From contig NZ_CP017774.1 of assembly GCF_001857965.1 (NCBI RefSeq), positions 1,116,001-1,180,000 of the forward strand: DNA of 64,000 nt, in the 5' to 3' direction. Source of the DNA: Flavobacterium commune (GTDB taxonomy: Bacteria > Bacteroidota > Bacteroidia > Flavobacteriales > Flavobacteriaceae). The notes under the pieces are model-generated. The model saw only the letters and a program-made list of their open reading frames with translations. It made no database searches and had not been told where the DNA came from. A program made the position numbers and the translations under genes. Shown here piece after piece: positions 33,983 to 42,430 of the stretch. The stretch's first letter is position 1. The number at the start of each line of letters is the position of its first letter.

Positions 33983-34300
33983 TTAACTCTCAGGAGCTAA
34001 TTCTAACTCAAGACCTTCTAAGTCAACTGTGATTGGAATTTGGCAACCCAAACGACTATTTGACTTCACATAGAAAGCTTCAGAAAGCATTGCTTCTTCA
34101 TCTTCTCCCATTTCAGGCAAACTTACATCATTTAAAACATAACACTGACAAGAAGCACACATGGCCATTCCTCCACAGGTTCCCTCTACAGGCAATTCAT
34201 AAGCCTTACAAAGTTCCATGATATTCATAGCCATATCCGTAGGAGCCTGTAATTCGTGAACAACTCCTTCTCTATCTTTAATTTTTATTAATACATCCAT
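33983..34300 (-). CDS. 2Fe-2S ferredoxin (adrenodoxin type)
   Basis: 105 residues. Cys42, Cys48 and Cys51 in GTCGGMAMCASCQC plus Cys86 in RLGCQI form the 2Fe-2S site with the spacing of the adrenodoxin/ISC ferredoxin group. The acidic stretch (LPEMGEDEEAMLSEAF) and hydrophobic LELELAPES end are also typical. Cytosolic electron carrier. It follows nfu and mrp on the same strand, all linked to iron-sulfur chemistry, so a role in cluster assembly or in feeding a redox enzyme is likely. Confidence 0.9.
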   Translation of the reverse strand: MDVLIKIKDREGVVHELQAPTDMAMNIMELCKAYELPVEGTCGGMAMCASCQCYVLNDVSLPEMGEDEEAMLSEAFYVKSNSRLGCQIPITVDLEGLELELAPES

Positions 34301-34372
34301 TTTTCACTATTTGGAATTGATTGATTTTAAGAATATAACAGTTTAAGCAAATAATCCAAGACTAAATTAGCC

Positions 34373-34612
34373 TTACAAGATATTTACAACAGTTTCTATT
34401 TGCGGAGCAAACTTTTTAATAGTAGTCTCAACACCCGCTTTAAGCGTCATTTGATTCACACTACAATTAGTACAAGCACCTTCAAGACGCACTTTTACAT
34501 GCTTATCTTCTTCAATAGAGATAAGGGTAATATTACCACCATCTGACTCTAAAAAAGGTCTGATTTCGTCAAGTGCTTTTTGAACTTCGATTGTTAATTC
34601 TTCTGTTGTCAT
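34373..34612 (-). CDS. NifU C-terminal-domain iron-sulfur scaffold
   Basis: 79 residues, a stand-alone Nfu domain: EVQKALDEIRPFLESDGGNITLISI, then the cluster-binding Cys47 and Cys50 in ACTNCSV. Nfu proteins hold a 4Fe-4S cluster, usually at a dimer interface, and pass it to apo-proteins. It starts 14 bp after the mrp stop, so the two are co-transcribed; Mrp-type ATPases are also cluster carriers. The ferredoxin gene follows. Confidence 0.93.
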   Translation of the reverse strand: MTTEELTIEVQKALDEIRPFLESDGGNITLISIEEDKHVKVRLEGACTNCSVNQMTLKAGVETTIKKFAPQIETVVNIL

Positions 34613-34626
34613 TTTCTTTTATTAAA

Positions 34627-35754
34627 TTATTTTTTTACTGCTGAACAACCAGCCATAGTAGTAATTTTTATTGCTTCGGTAGCAGGTAAATTTTCGTTTC
34701 GGCTTACCGTTTCTTCAACTACTTTACGTGTAATATTTTCAAAAACAGTTTCAATTACTGAACCTGTTTGCATAGCTGCCGGACGACCGTAATCTCCCGC
34801 TTCACGAATAGATTGAACAATTGGTACTTCACCTAAAAATGGTACTGCTAAATCTGCTGCAAGATTTTTTGCTCCTTCCTGACCAAAGATATAATACTTA
34901 TTGTTAGGCAATTCTTCAGGTGTGAAGTAAGCCATATTTTCGATAATTCCAAGTACAGGTACATTAATAGCTTCTGATAAAAACATCGAAACTCCTTTTT
35001 TGGCATCAGCCAAAGCCACAGCCTGAGGTGTACTCACTACAACTGCTCCGGTAACCGGAAGTGATTGCATGATTGACAAGTGGATATCGCCTGTTCCCGG
35101 AGGTAAATCGATTAACATAAAATCTAATTCTCCCCAATCGGCATCAAAAATCATCTGGTTTAAAGCTTTAGAAGCCATCGGCCCTCTCCAAATTACCGCC
35201 TGACTTGGCGAAGTAAAAAACCCGATTGAAAGCAATTTTATCTCATAACTCTCAATAGGTTTCATTTTTGATTTTCCGTCAACAAGAATCGAAATTGGTT
35301 TCTCGTTTTCTACATCAAACATAATTGGCATAGATGGACCATAGATATCGGCATCAAGAACACCAACACTGAATCCCATTTTAGCTAAACTAACTGCTAA
35401 GTTTGCTGTAACAGTAGATTTTCCTACTCCTCCTTTTCCAGAAGCTACAGCAATAATATTTTTAATTCCCGGAATTGATTTCCCTTTAATTTCAGGCTTC
35501 TCCGGAACTTCTACCTTGATATTTACCTTAACCTTAGCTTCGGCGTTCACTAAATCGTGAATTGTTTTTTTGATATCGTCCTCTGCACGTTTTTTTATGT
35601 GCATTGCCGGTGTACCCAAAACTAAATCAACCACCACCTCGTCGCCAAAAGTGATTACATTAGTAACAGCACCACTTTCTACCATATTTTTTCCTTCTCC
35701 CGCAACAGTGATTGTTTCTAGGGCTTTCAGAATTTCTTTTCTATCTAATTTCAT
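34627..35754 (-). CDS. mrp: Mrp/ApbC-type iron-sulfur carrier ATPase
   Basis: 375 residues. N-terminal MIP18-like (DUF59) domain, residues 1-85, then a P-loop ATPase with a deviant Walker A GKGGVGKS at 106-113, LDADIYGPSMP, and the DLPPGTGD motif. Family members bind a 4Fe-4S cluster at a dimer interface through a CxxC placed shortly after the ENMxxF motif. Here that place reads IENMAYFTPEELPNNKYYIFG, without either cysteine; the only nearby candidate is Cys371 in the tail (TMAGCSAV). I believe this is common in flavobacterial Mrp. A -7 like TATCTTTG lies upstream at 35826-35833. It heads the mrp-nfu unit. Confidence 0.9.
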   Translation of the reverse strand: MKLDRKEILKALETITVAGEGKNMVESGAVTNVITFGDEVVVDLVLGTPAMHIKKRAEDDIKKTIHDLVNAEAKVKVNIKVEVPEKPEIKGKSIPGIKNIIAVASGKGGVGKSTVTANLAVSLAKMGFSVGVLDADIYGPSMPIMFDVENEKPISILVDGKSKMKPIESYEIKLLSIGFFTSPSQAVIWRGPMASKALNQMIFDADWGELDFMLIDLPPGTGDIHLSIMQSLPVTGAVVVSTPQAVALADAKKGVSMFLSEAINVPVLGIIENMAYFTPEELPNNKYYIFGQEGAKNLAADLAVPFLGEVPIVQSIREAGDYGRPAAMQTGSVIETVFENITRKVVEETVSRNENLPATEAIKITTMAGCSAVKK

Positions 35755-35936
35755 TACTAAGTTTACTGTTTTTCAATTGCTAATCTCAGTCAAAACAAGT
35801 ATTTATTTAAACTGATTTGAGATTGCAAAGATAAGAGATTAAGTTCTTAATTTAAAGGATTTAAATTGGATTTATTAATAGCCAAATTAGTTCTAACTAT
35901 TAAGTACTTTACTGTGATTTTTATCATCAAAACAGA

Positions 35937-36269
35937 CTAATCTTTATCTGCCGGATCCCAAAAGTATTTTTCAAAATCGACTATTTGGTTATCAACTACT
36001 TTCAAACCTTCACTTTCTAATAATTGCTGCATCAAATTAGTTCCGTCAAAATGAAATTTACCTGTAAGCAAACCTTTTCTATTAACAACTCTGTGTGCAG
36101 GAACATCTTCCATTGCATGCGATGCATTCATAGCCCAACCCACCATTCTTGCCGAGCGGGCAGCACCTAGAAATTTTGCTATAGCACCATAAGAAGTTAC
36201 TCTTCCATATGGAATTTGCTTAGCCACCTCATAAACTCGCTCAAAAAAATTAGTCTGATTTGAATCCAT
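35937..36269 (-). CDS. Alkyltransferase-like protein (MGMT family, no active cysteine)
   Basis: 110 residues, matching the DNA-binding half of O6-methylguanine-DNA methyltransferase: FFERVYEVAKQIPYGRVTSYGAIAKFLG, then the arginine-finger stretch SARMVGWAM. The active-site motif PCHR is replaced by PAHRVV (Ala58), which defines alkyltransferase-like (ATL) proteins. ATLs bind O6-alkylguanine without repairing it and flag it for nucleotide excision repair. The start lies 20 bp inside the upstream AraC-type gene, so the two are translated together. Confidence 0.9.
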   Translation of the reverse strand: MDSNQTNFFERVYEVAKQIPYGRVTSYGAIAKFLGAARSARMVGWAMNASHAMEDVPAHRVVNRKGLLTGKFHFDGTNLMQQLLESEGLKVVDNQIVDFEKYFWDPADKD

Positions 36270-37404
36270 TATAATTTATTTTTTCATATTCCTGCGGAAT
36301 CACTCCTGTAACTTCTTTAAAACTAATCAAAAAAGGATCATAGGAAGAAAAACCCGCTTTTTTAGATAATGATTGCAATGTTTTTGATTGTAAATAACCC
36401 TCATCTATCAAATCAATAGAATCATAAATTTGAACAATTCTCTTAAATTCTACAAAACTAACATTGGCATGATACTTAAAAATATAAATCAAATGGCTCT
36501 TAGGAATATCTAATTTAACCGCAAAATCACTTAAAGAAACTGATGGAGTTCTAAAATATAATTGCTTCAAAGCCATTCGCTCCATTTCCTGAAGATAGAT
36601 CAATAATTTTGTCTCGACAATATACTTAAGTTTCAAATCCTCAGTATCAACCGAAACAGGCTTAGACAAAATCCAAAAATCATCAAAAACTAAGGCTAAT
36701 TTTACCTTAACATCCCTTTTTACAGCCAAATGAAGCAAGTTTTCGTCAGTCAATAAAATTTTGAAAAACAAAACACTAGCTACTACAGCTGTAATCCACA
36801 AACAGGTTTCCCCATCCGAATAAGTCGCAACCCACAAATCAAAGAAAAGTGTAATTACTAAACGCAATATTATTAATACACAAACAACGAAAAAAAAGAA
36901 TGCCCAATTTCGAATCAGCAACTCCTGTTGATTATCGCTACTACCTTGCAGTTCCTGTGTCCAAAATTTATCTTTCAGTACTACATAGCTTAAAAACAAA
37001 TAGAACAATGCAATTCCTGCAAACAAAAAATAATAATACAACACTAAAAAAGGAGCGTATTCACGAATCCAAAAAATCGAACAACCAAATAATAACGGCA
37101 CTACAAAATGAAATAAATCAACATGAGATGGATTTTTTTTATCCTCTATTAAATTTTTGAAATACAAATAAATACAAGGAAAAACAGCACAACCGAAAGA
37201 CCTGAAAAACATCCCAATATTTTCATCAATTGGAAAAGGAATCAAAATATGAATTCCGTTAAAGAAAAACCGAAATGAGGCGGCTAAAAGTAAAATTAAA
37301 AGATAAAAATTCACCTTTCTGTTCCATTGATATTGCGCAGCCACAACAGTAAAAGTCAGAAAACCCAACAATCCTGTTACAAAAAACACAAGACTTAAAA
37401 ACAT
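36250..37404 (-). CDS. Membrane-bound AraC-type transcription factor
   Basis: 384 residues. Residues 1-220 contain about seven membrane helices (start FLSLVFFVTGLLGFLTFTVVA). A linker leads to an AraC-type double helix-turn-helix at about 285-380: the first helix pair around VSLSDFAVKLDIPKSHLIYIFKYH, the second around QSLSKKAGFSSYDPFLISFKEVTGVIPQEY. Seven-helix AraC regulators are frequent in Flavobacteriaceae; the ligand is generally unknown. It overlaps the ATL gene by 20 bp. Together they echo the domain pair of Ada (AraC HTH plus alkyltransferase), but as two proteins. Confidence 0.88.
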   Translation of the reverse strand: MFLSLVFFVTGLLGFLTFTVVAAQYQWNRKVNFYLLILLLAASFRFFFNGIHILIPFPIDENIGMFFRSFGCAVFPCIYLYFKNLIEDKKNPSHVDLFHFVVPLLFGCSIFWIREYAPFLVLYYYFLFAGIALFYLFLSYVVLKDKFWTQELQGSSDNQQELLIRNWAFFFFVVCVLIILRLVITLFFDLWVATYSDGETCLWITAVVASVLFFKILLTDENLLHLAVKRDVKVKLALVFDDFWILSKPVSVDTEDLKLKYIVETKLLIYLQEMERMALKQLYFRTPSVSLSDFAVKLDIPKSHLIYIFKYHANVSFVEFKRIVQIYDSIDLIDEGYLQSKTLQSLSKKAGFSSYDPFLISFKEVTGVIPQEYEKINYNGFKSD

Positions 37405-37583
37405 ACTTGACTACAATTTACTTAGGATAAAAAAATAAAGGTATACAATTATCCAACTTTCTTATCAATCGCAAAAAAACATTCGACATATAACCTAAAA
37501 AAAGGATGATTTGGAATTATTTACATTATTTTCAATACGTAAAATACTGCAAAACAATTCAATTGAATGCGATAACAAACTAA

Positions 37584-38219
37584 TTATCCCAAATAATATT
37601 CCAGGATATTAATTAAAGTAATCACCGAAACCAATCCGGTAATACCTCCAATAATTGTATTCATATTTTTAAGAATGAAATCGGCTTTCTTTTCTATTTT
37701 TTTAAAAAAACCAATATAAAAATAAAACACAAGTAAAGAACCTAAAACAGCTCCACTCACAAAAATTGAGACAGAAGTAAAATCGAAAGAAAAAATAGCA
37801 TAAGACGACAACCAAATGCTTACAAAAACATAATAAGGAATAGGAAAAAAATTGAGTCCCGAAAGCAGCATTCCCATAAAAAAACGCTTCTTTTGACTGT
37901 GTTTCTTAATTTTAGGCTGTTTTAATTTTGGCTGCTTAGCAATCCACAAAAAATAAACCGTTAAAACGGTAAAAATTACAAAGCCTACTTCACGCAACAA
38001 CAAGATAATATCAGGTCGGGCATTAATAATTCGGGCAAATAAAACCGCAATATAGACCTGACAAAAAATAACCAATACTGCACCTAAAACAAACCAAAAA
38101 GCATTGCGTTTTCCCTCCTTCATACTCACTTTGGCCGCTGTCATATTAAGCAAACCAGGAGGAGTAATTCCTATGAAAGCCGAAATAAAACCAGAAAAAA
38201 GGGAGATAATTAAGTTCAT
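37584..38219 (-). CDS. LysE-type amino-acid exporter
   Basis: 211 residues, six membrane helices. The N-terminal FSGFISAFIGITPPGLLNMTAAKVSMKEGKRNAFWFVLGA has the Pro-Pro/Gly-rich first helix and the basic loop of the LysE/RhtB family. A central basic loop (LKQPKIKKHSQKKRFFMG) separates the two halves. Such carriers export amino acids or related small molecules. It lies 36 bp before the trmB end on the same strand. The substrate is unknown. Confidence 0.8.
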   Translation of the reverse strand: MNLIISLFSGFISAFIGITPPGLLNMTAAKVSMKEGKRNAFWFVLGAVLVIFCQVYIAVLFARIINARPDIILLLREVGFVIFTVLTVYFLWIAKQPKLKQPKIKKHSQKKRFFMGMLLSGLNFFPIPYYVFVSIWLSSYAIFSFDFTSVSIFVSGAVLGSLLVFYFYIGFFKKIEKKADFILKNMNTIIGGITGLVSVITLINILEYYLG

Positions 38220-38255
38220 AGGAAAGTTTATAAAAGGTTTTGAAATTCCCGAGAA

Positions 38256-38933
38256 CTACTCTTTAATTTTAAACCGAATGTACGTGATTGCTTTATTAAT
38301 TTCTAAATATTGTTTCTCATAAAAAGTTTGAAAAGCAGTCACTTCCTCAGGACTTCCCTCGTTTACATAAACATTATGATTAGCATACAATACCTCATGT
38401 CCTTCACCATGAAGCAATCCTAAAGTATAACCGTGCATGAATTCACTATCGGTTTTAAGATTGACTACACCATCTTTTTTAAGGATTTTTTTATACAACT
38501 GCAAAAACTCAGAATTAGTCATTCTATGTTTGGTACGTTTGTATTTTATTTGAGGATCCGGAAAAGTAATCCAGATTTCATCTACTTCGTTTTCGGCAAA
38601 AATATGATTAATCAATTCGATTTGAGTACGAACAAAAGCAACATTATGCAAGCCTGTTTCTACAGCAGTTTTAGCACCACGCCAAAAACGCGCTCCTTTG
38701 ATATCAATTCCGATAAAGTTTTTATTAGGGTATCTCTCGGCTAAACCAACAGAATATTCGCCTTTTCCACAACCTAATTCTAACACTACAGGATTATCAT
38801 TTTTAAAGAAATCAGTATTCCATTTCCCTCTTAAAGGAAACAAATTACCTACTACTTCTTCTCTTGTTGGCTGAAAAACGTTATTAAATGTCTCGTTCTC
38901 CTTAAATCGCTTTAATTTATTTTTACTTCCCAC
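38256..38933 (-). CDS. trmB: tRNA (guanine(46)-N7)-methyltransferase
   Basis: 225 residues. Methylates G46 in the tRNA variable loop with AdoMet. Seen: VLELGCGKGEYSVGLAERYPNKNFIGIDIKG (motif I and the next acidic end), the TrmB-specific ITFPDPQIKYKRTKHRMTN with its catalytic Asp and the tRNA-binding basic run, and EVTAFQTFYEKQY at the end. Full length. A -7 like TAATTTTG lies at 38953-38960 on the minus strand, close to the start codon. Confidence 0.95.
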   Translation of the reverse strand: MGSKNKLKRFKENETFNNVFQPTREEVVGNLFPLRGKWNTDFFKNDNPVVLELGCGKGEYSVGLAERYPNKNFIGIDIKGARFWRGAKTAVETGLHNVAFVRTQIELINHIFAENEVDEIWITFPDPQIKYKRTKHRMTNSEFLQLYKKILKKDGVVNLKTDSEFMHGYTLGLLHGEGHEVLYANHNVYVNEGSPEEVTAFQTFYEKQYLEINKAITYIRFKIKE

Positions 38934-38976
38934 TGTTTTTTAAATATTTGCGCAAAATTAATCAAATAAATAAGAC

Positions 38977-39013
38977 CTCGGGCAAGCTTTTACAAAATAA
39001 AAACTTGCCCGAG
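38977..39013 (-). terminator. Hairpin after the ammonium transporter gene
   Basis: A 10-bp perfect stem CTCGGGCAAG / CTTGCCCGAG lies 26 bp beyond the amt stop. The T-run after it is weak on the minus strand. Confidence 0.65.
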
Positions 39014-39038
39014 CCTATAAACTGAACTTAGAAACAAC

Positions 39039-40403
39039 CTAATCAGCGCACTCAATAGGAAATAAGGTTTCATCATGTTGTGATAAATCCAATCCCATAC
39101 TTTCTGATTCTTCCGAAACACGCATTGGAATAATCTTATCGGTAATTTTAAACAACAAATAAGCTCCAAAGAAAGTATAAATAGAAACCAATAGCAAAGC
39201 CGTCATGTGATGTCCAAAAACTCCCCAGCCACCGTGCAACAAACTGGCATCTTCACCATGAGCAAAAATAGCCGTCAAAATCATTCCCATAATTCCGCCT
39301 ACACCATGACAGGCAAAAACATCCAAGGTATCATCAATTCCTTTTAAATATTTAGAATATACCACATTATTAGAAACCAAAGCAGCAATAAAACCAAAGA
39401 ACATACTCTCCGGAACCGTTACATAACCAGCTGCCGGCGTAATAGATACCAATCCTACCACTGCCCCGATACAAGCACCAAGAGCTGAAACTTTTCTTCC
39501 ATTGATTCTGTCAAAAAATATCCAGGTTAACATAGCTGCTGCCGAAGCTGTAGTGGTTGTTCCAAAAGCCATGGCTGCAACACCATTAGCCTCCATGGAA
39601 GATCCCGCATTAAAACCAATCCAACCAAACCAAAGCATTCCTGTTCCCAATAAAACAAAAGGAATATTCGTTGGCACATGATTATTATTTTTTCTTTTTC
39701 CTAAAACCAAAACTCCTGCTAAAGCTGCAAATCCTGCACTCATGTGTACTACAGTTCCTCCTGCAAAATCCTTAACACCAAAGAAAGAGCCTAAAATCCC
39801 AGTAGGATACCAAACCGCATGACACAAAGGAGAATAAATAAAAATGCTAAACAAACAGATAAAAAGCAGATACGAAATAAAACGAACGCGCTCAGCAAAC
39901 GAACCCGTAATGATAGCCGGAGCAATAACGGCAAACTTCATTTGGAACAAAGCAAAAAGCATAAACGGAACTGTTTTAGCAATAGCTTTATGAGGCAAAA
40001 CCCCCACAAAATCCATAAAAGTAAAAGTAGCCGGATTACCTACAAAACTGTAAAAACCGTCTCCTATCTGAACGCCAAGGGGTTCTCCAAAAGCCAGACT
40101 AAATCCAACCACAACCCATATTAATGTAACAACTCCCATACAGATAAAGCTTTGCAACATCGTAGAAATTACGTTTTTCTTCCCTACCATTCCACCATAA
40201 AAGAAAGCCAAACCCGGTGTCATAATCAACACCAAACAACAGGAGGTAAGCATCCAGGCAACATCAGCAGCAACAATTTGGTCAGTTGTTCCAAATTGTG
40301 AATGAACAGCTTTAGGTTCTAAAGGCACTTCCCAAAAAAGTCCTGAAATACAAACAATACTAATAATTACAAAAGAAATGATCCAACGTTTCTCGATTTT
40401 CAT
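39039..40403 (-). CDS. amt: Ammonium transporter (Amt family)
   Basis: 454 residues. N-terminal signal-like helix, then about eleven membrane helices. Amt landmarks: ADVAWMLTSCCLVLIMTPGLAFFYGGMVGKKN, the first pore histidine in SPLCHAVWYPTG, GGTVVHMSAGFAALAG, and the second pore histidine in VFACHGVGGIMG. Trimeric channel for ammonium / ammonia in the inner membrane. No glnK or glnB gene is next to it, unlike the usual pair. A minus-strand TAAATTTG (40436-40443) is a candidate -7 element. The short cytoplasmic tail ends in LDLSQHDETLFPIECAD. Confidence 0.94.
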   Translation of the reverse strand: MKIEKRWIISFVIISIVCISGLFWEVPLEPKAVHSQFGTTDQIVAADVAWMLTSCCLVLIMTPGLAFFYGGMVGKKNVISTMLQSFICMGVVTLIWVVVGFSLAFGEPLGVQIGDGFYSFVGNPATFTFMDFVGVLPHKAIAKTVPFMLFALFQMKFAVIAPAIITGSFAERVRFISYLLFICLFSIFIYSPLCHAVWYPTGILGSFFGVKDFAGGTVVHMSAGFAALAGVLVLGKRKNNNHVPTNIPFVLLGTGMLWFGWIGFNAGSSMEANGVAAMAFGTTTTASAAAMLTWIFFDRINGRKVSALGACIGAVVGLVSITPAAGYVTVPESMFFGFIAALVSNNVVYSKYLKGIDDTLDVFACHGVGGIMGMILTAIFAHGEDASLLHGGWGVFGHHMTALLLVSIYTFFGAYLLFKITDKIIPMRVSEESESMGLDLSQHDETLFPIECAD

Positions 40404-40719
40404 ATTTTTTAGCTTTAACCCATTAAAATTCGGGGCAAATTTAAAAATAATTTATATTTATAACATCCATACCCCTAAAATAAGTAAGTCCGTAACAAAT
40501 AACCTTATTTTAACATAGCAGAGACAATTTTGTTTAAAAAAATTATCAATTTTAAAGATTTTCAATCTTTTCAATGAGAAAAATATTTTTCCGTTTTTTA
40601 GAAAAATCAAACAAAAAAGATTTCTAACTCTAAAATTTGAAAAAAAAGTTGTAATTTTTCATAAAACAAGAACTCTTTATTCTGTTTTGCATCACAGTAT
40701 TAACCTAAAAAGTTGCTAC
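40404..40719. other. AT-rich divergent intergenic region
   Basis: About 315 bp between amt (minus) and the L,D-transpeptidase gene (plus). It holds the likely amt promoter at its left end and many A-runs. I see no gene or strong hairpin. Confidence 0.5.
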
Positions 40720-42303
40720 ATGAAAAAAATAGTTTTCAATTTTTCAATTATTACACTGCTTGTTTTCTCCACATTGTTATCCTGTAAAAACGCAAAGGAA
40801 CAAAATGAAAACATCCAGCCTCTTGCTGTAATTGAGGAACACGAGACTACTTTTGACAGCACGGCTATTAACGATTTCTTTGAAACCTATCCCAAACTAA
40901 AAGAATACCAACCAGAGGTAAAAAAACTCTATCAAAAACACCAATACCATTACATTTGGTTTGATCAAAACGGCATCAACGAATTTGCCAACCTTTTATA
41001 CGACAAAACAAACAATCTGGAAGAAGAAGGCGTTGCTATAAATGTACCTTATAAAGCTAAATTTGACGGAATTCACAACAGCTTAAACGGAAACTCAAAA
41101 CCCAATATTGAAACCGAACTATTGCATTCATCGCTGTATTTTTTCTATGTGATGAATGTTTACCATGGTCTGGACAGCAATAAATCAAAAGAGGCCGAAT
41201 GGTATATTCCCCGAAAAAAACAATCTTACATTAACTATCTGGATTCTCTGTTAACCAATCCTACTTTAATCAATAAGGATGAAAAAAATCTAATTGGTCA
41301 ATATTCTTTACTTAAAAAAGCCCTCCATAAATACCGCCAAATAGAAAAAAAAGGCGGCTGGAACTCAATTACAATTGACACCGCTGTTGCTTCATACAAA
41401 ATTGGCGATAGTGCTGCAATTATTGCCGACATCAGAAAACGACTATTTCTTTCCGAAGATCTCAAATCCAATTCAGAAAGCCCTGTTTATGATACGGAAT
41501 TATCTAAGGGAATTTTGCATTACAAACTAAGACGAGGCTATCTGGCCAACAATATTATTTCAAAAGAATTGATTCAGGATCTAAACATTCCCATCAGCGA
41601 ACGTATTAAAACCATTATGATTAATATGGAACGCTGCAGATGGGTTTCGAGCGATATTCCAAAATCCAAAGAATTAATTGCTATTAATATCCCTTCTTTT
41701 CAATTGTCTTATTTTAAAAATCAGGAGGTGGTTTTGCGTTCAAAAGTTGTGGTTGGTAAAATCCTGAACAAAACCGTTATCTTTAGTGCTCCTATGAAAT
41801 ATATTGTTTTTAGTCCGTACTGGAATGTCCCCGCAAGCATTAAGAAAAACGAAATTCTTCCGGCCATAGCCAAAAACCCCAATTATTTAGCCGAACACAA
41901 TATGGAATGGAACGGCAACAACATCAGACAGAAACCGGGACCTAAAAACTCTCTGGGATTGATTAAATTTTTATTCCCCAATTCGAATGATATTTACCTG
42001 CATGACACGCCTTCTAAAAGTCTTTTTGAAAAAGAAACCAGAGCCTTTAGTCATGGTTGTATTCGTGTGGCAAAACCAAGAGAATTGGCTATAGAAATCC
42101 TAAAAGACAATCCCGAATGGACTCCCGAAAAAATTGATTCGGCAATGCACAGCGGCAAAGAAAGCTGGCTCACCTTAAAAGAAAAAATCCCTGTATATAT
42201 TGGCTATTTTACAGCCTGGGTTGATAATGACGGAACGATTCATTTTTACAATGACATTTATAAAAGAGATGAATTACTGGCTTCGATGTTATTTGTTAAA
42301 TAA
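40720..42303 (+). CDS. L,D-transpeptidase (YkuD/YcbB type) lipoprotein
   Basis: 527 residues from the ATG at 40720, which starts a lipoprotein signal (MKKIVFNFSIITLLVFSTLLSC); an in-frame TTG 33 bp upstream is not needed. The large N-terminal part resembles the YcbB-type scaffold (YHYIWFDQNGINEFANLLY, then a peptidoglycan-binding-like stretch). The YkuD domain covers about 310-480 with IAINIPSFQLSYFKNQEVV, HDTPSKSLF and the catalytic SHGCIRV, Cys447. It forms 3-3 cross-links in peptidoglycan or attaches proteins to it. Single gene. The catalytic His and Cys are intact. Confidence 0.9.
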   Translation: MKKIVFNFSIITLLVFSTLLSCKNAKEQNENIQPLAVIEEHETTFDSTAINDFFETYPKLKEYQPEVKKLYQKHQYHYIWFDQNGINEFANLLYDKTNNLEEEGVAINVPYKAKFDGIHNSLNGNSKPNIETELLHSSLYFFYVMNVYHGLDSNKSKEAEWYIPRKKQSYINYLDSLLTNPTLINKDEKNLIGQYSLLKKALHKYRQIEKKGGWNSITIDTAVASYKIGDSAAIIADIRKRLFLSEDLKSNSESPVYDTELSKGILHYKLRRGYLANNIISKELIQDLNIPISERIKTIMINMERCRWVSSDIPKSKELIAINIPSFQLSYFKNQEVVLRSKVVVGKILNKTVIFSAPMKYIVFSPYWNVPASIKKNEILPAIAKNPNYLAEHNMEWNGNNIRQKPGPKNSLGLIKFLFPNSNDIYLHDTPSKSLFEKETRAFSHGCIRVAKPRELAIEILKDNPEWTPEKIDSAMHSGKESWLTLKEKIPVYIGYFTAWVDNDGTIHFYNDIYKRDELLASMLFVK

Positions 42304-42430
42304 GATTTACCCTGTTTTTAGCATGCAATTTGAACAAAAAAACCGCCACTCGAGGCTTTAGCCGAACTGGCTGAAAGCAATCTCCCGACTGACGGCTTGT
42401 AAAAAGACAAATTCATTCTGCTCCTAAATA

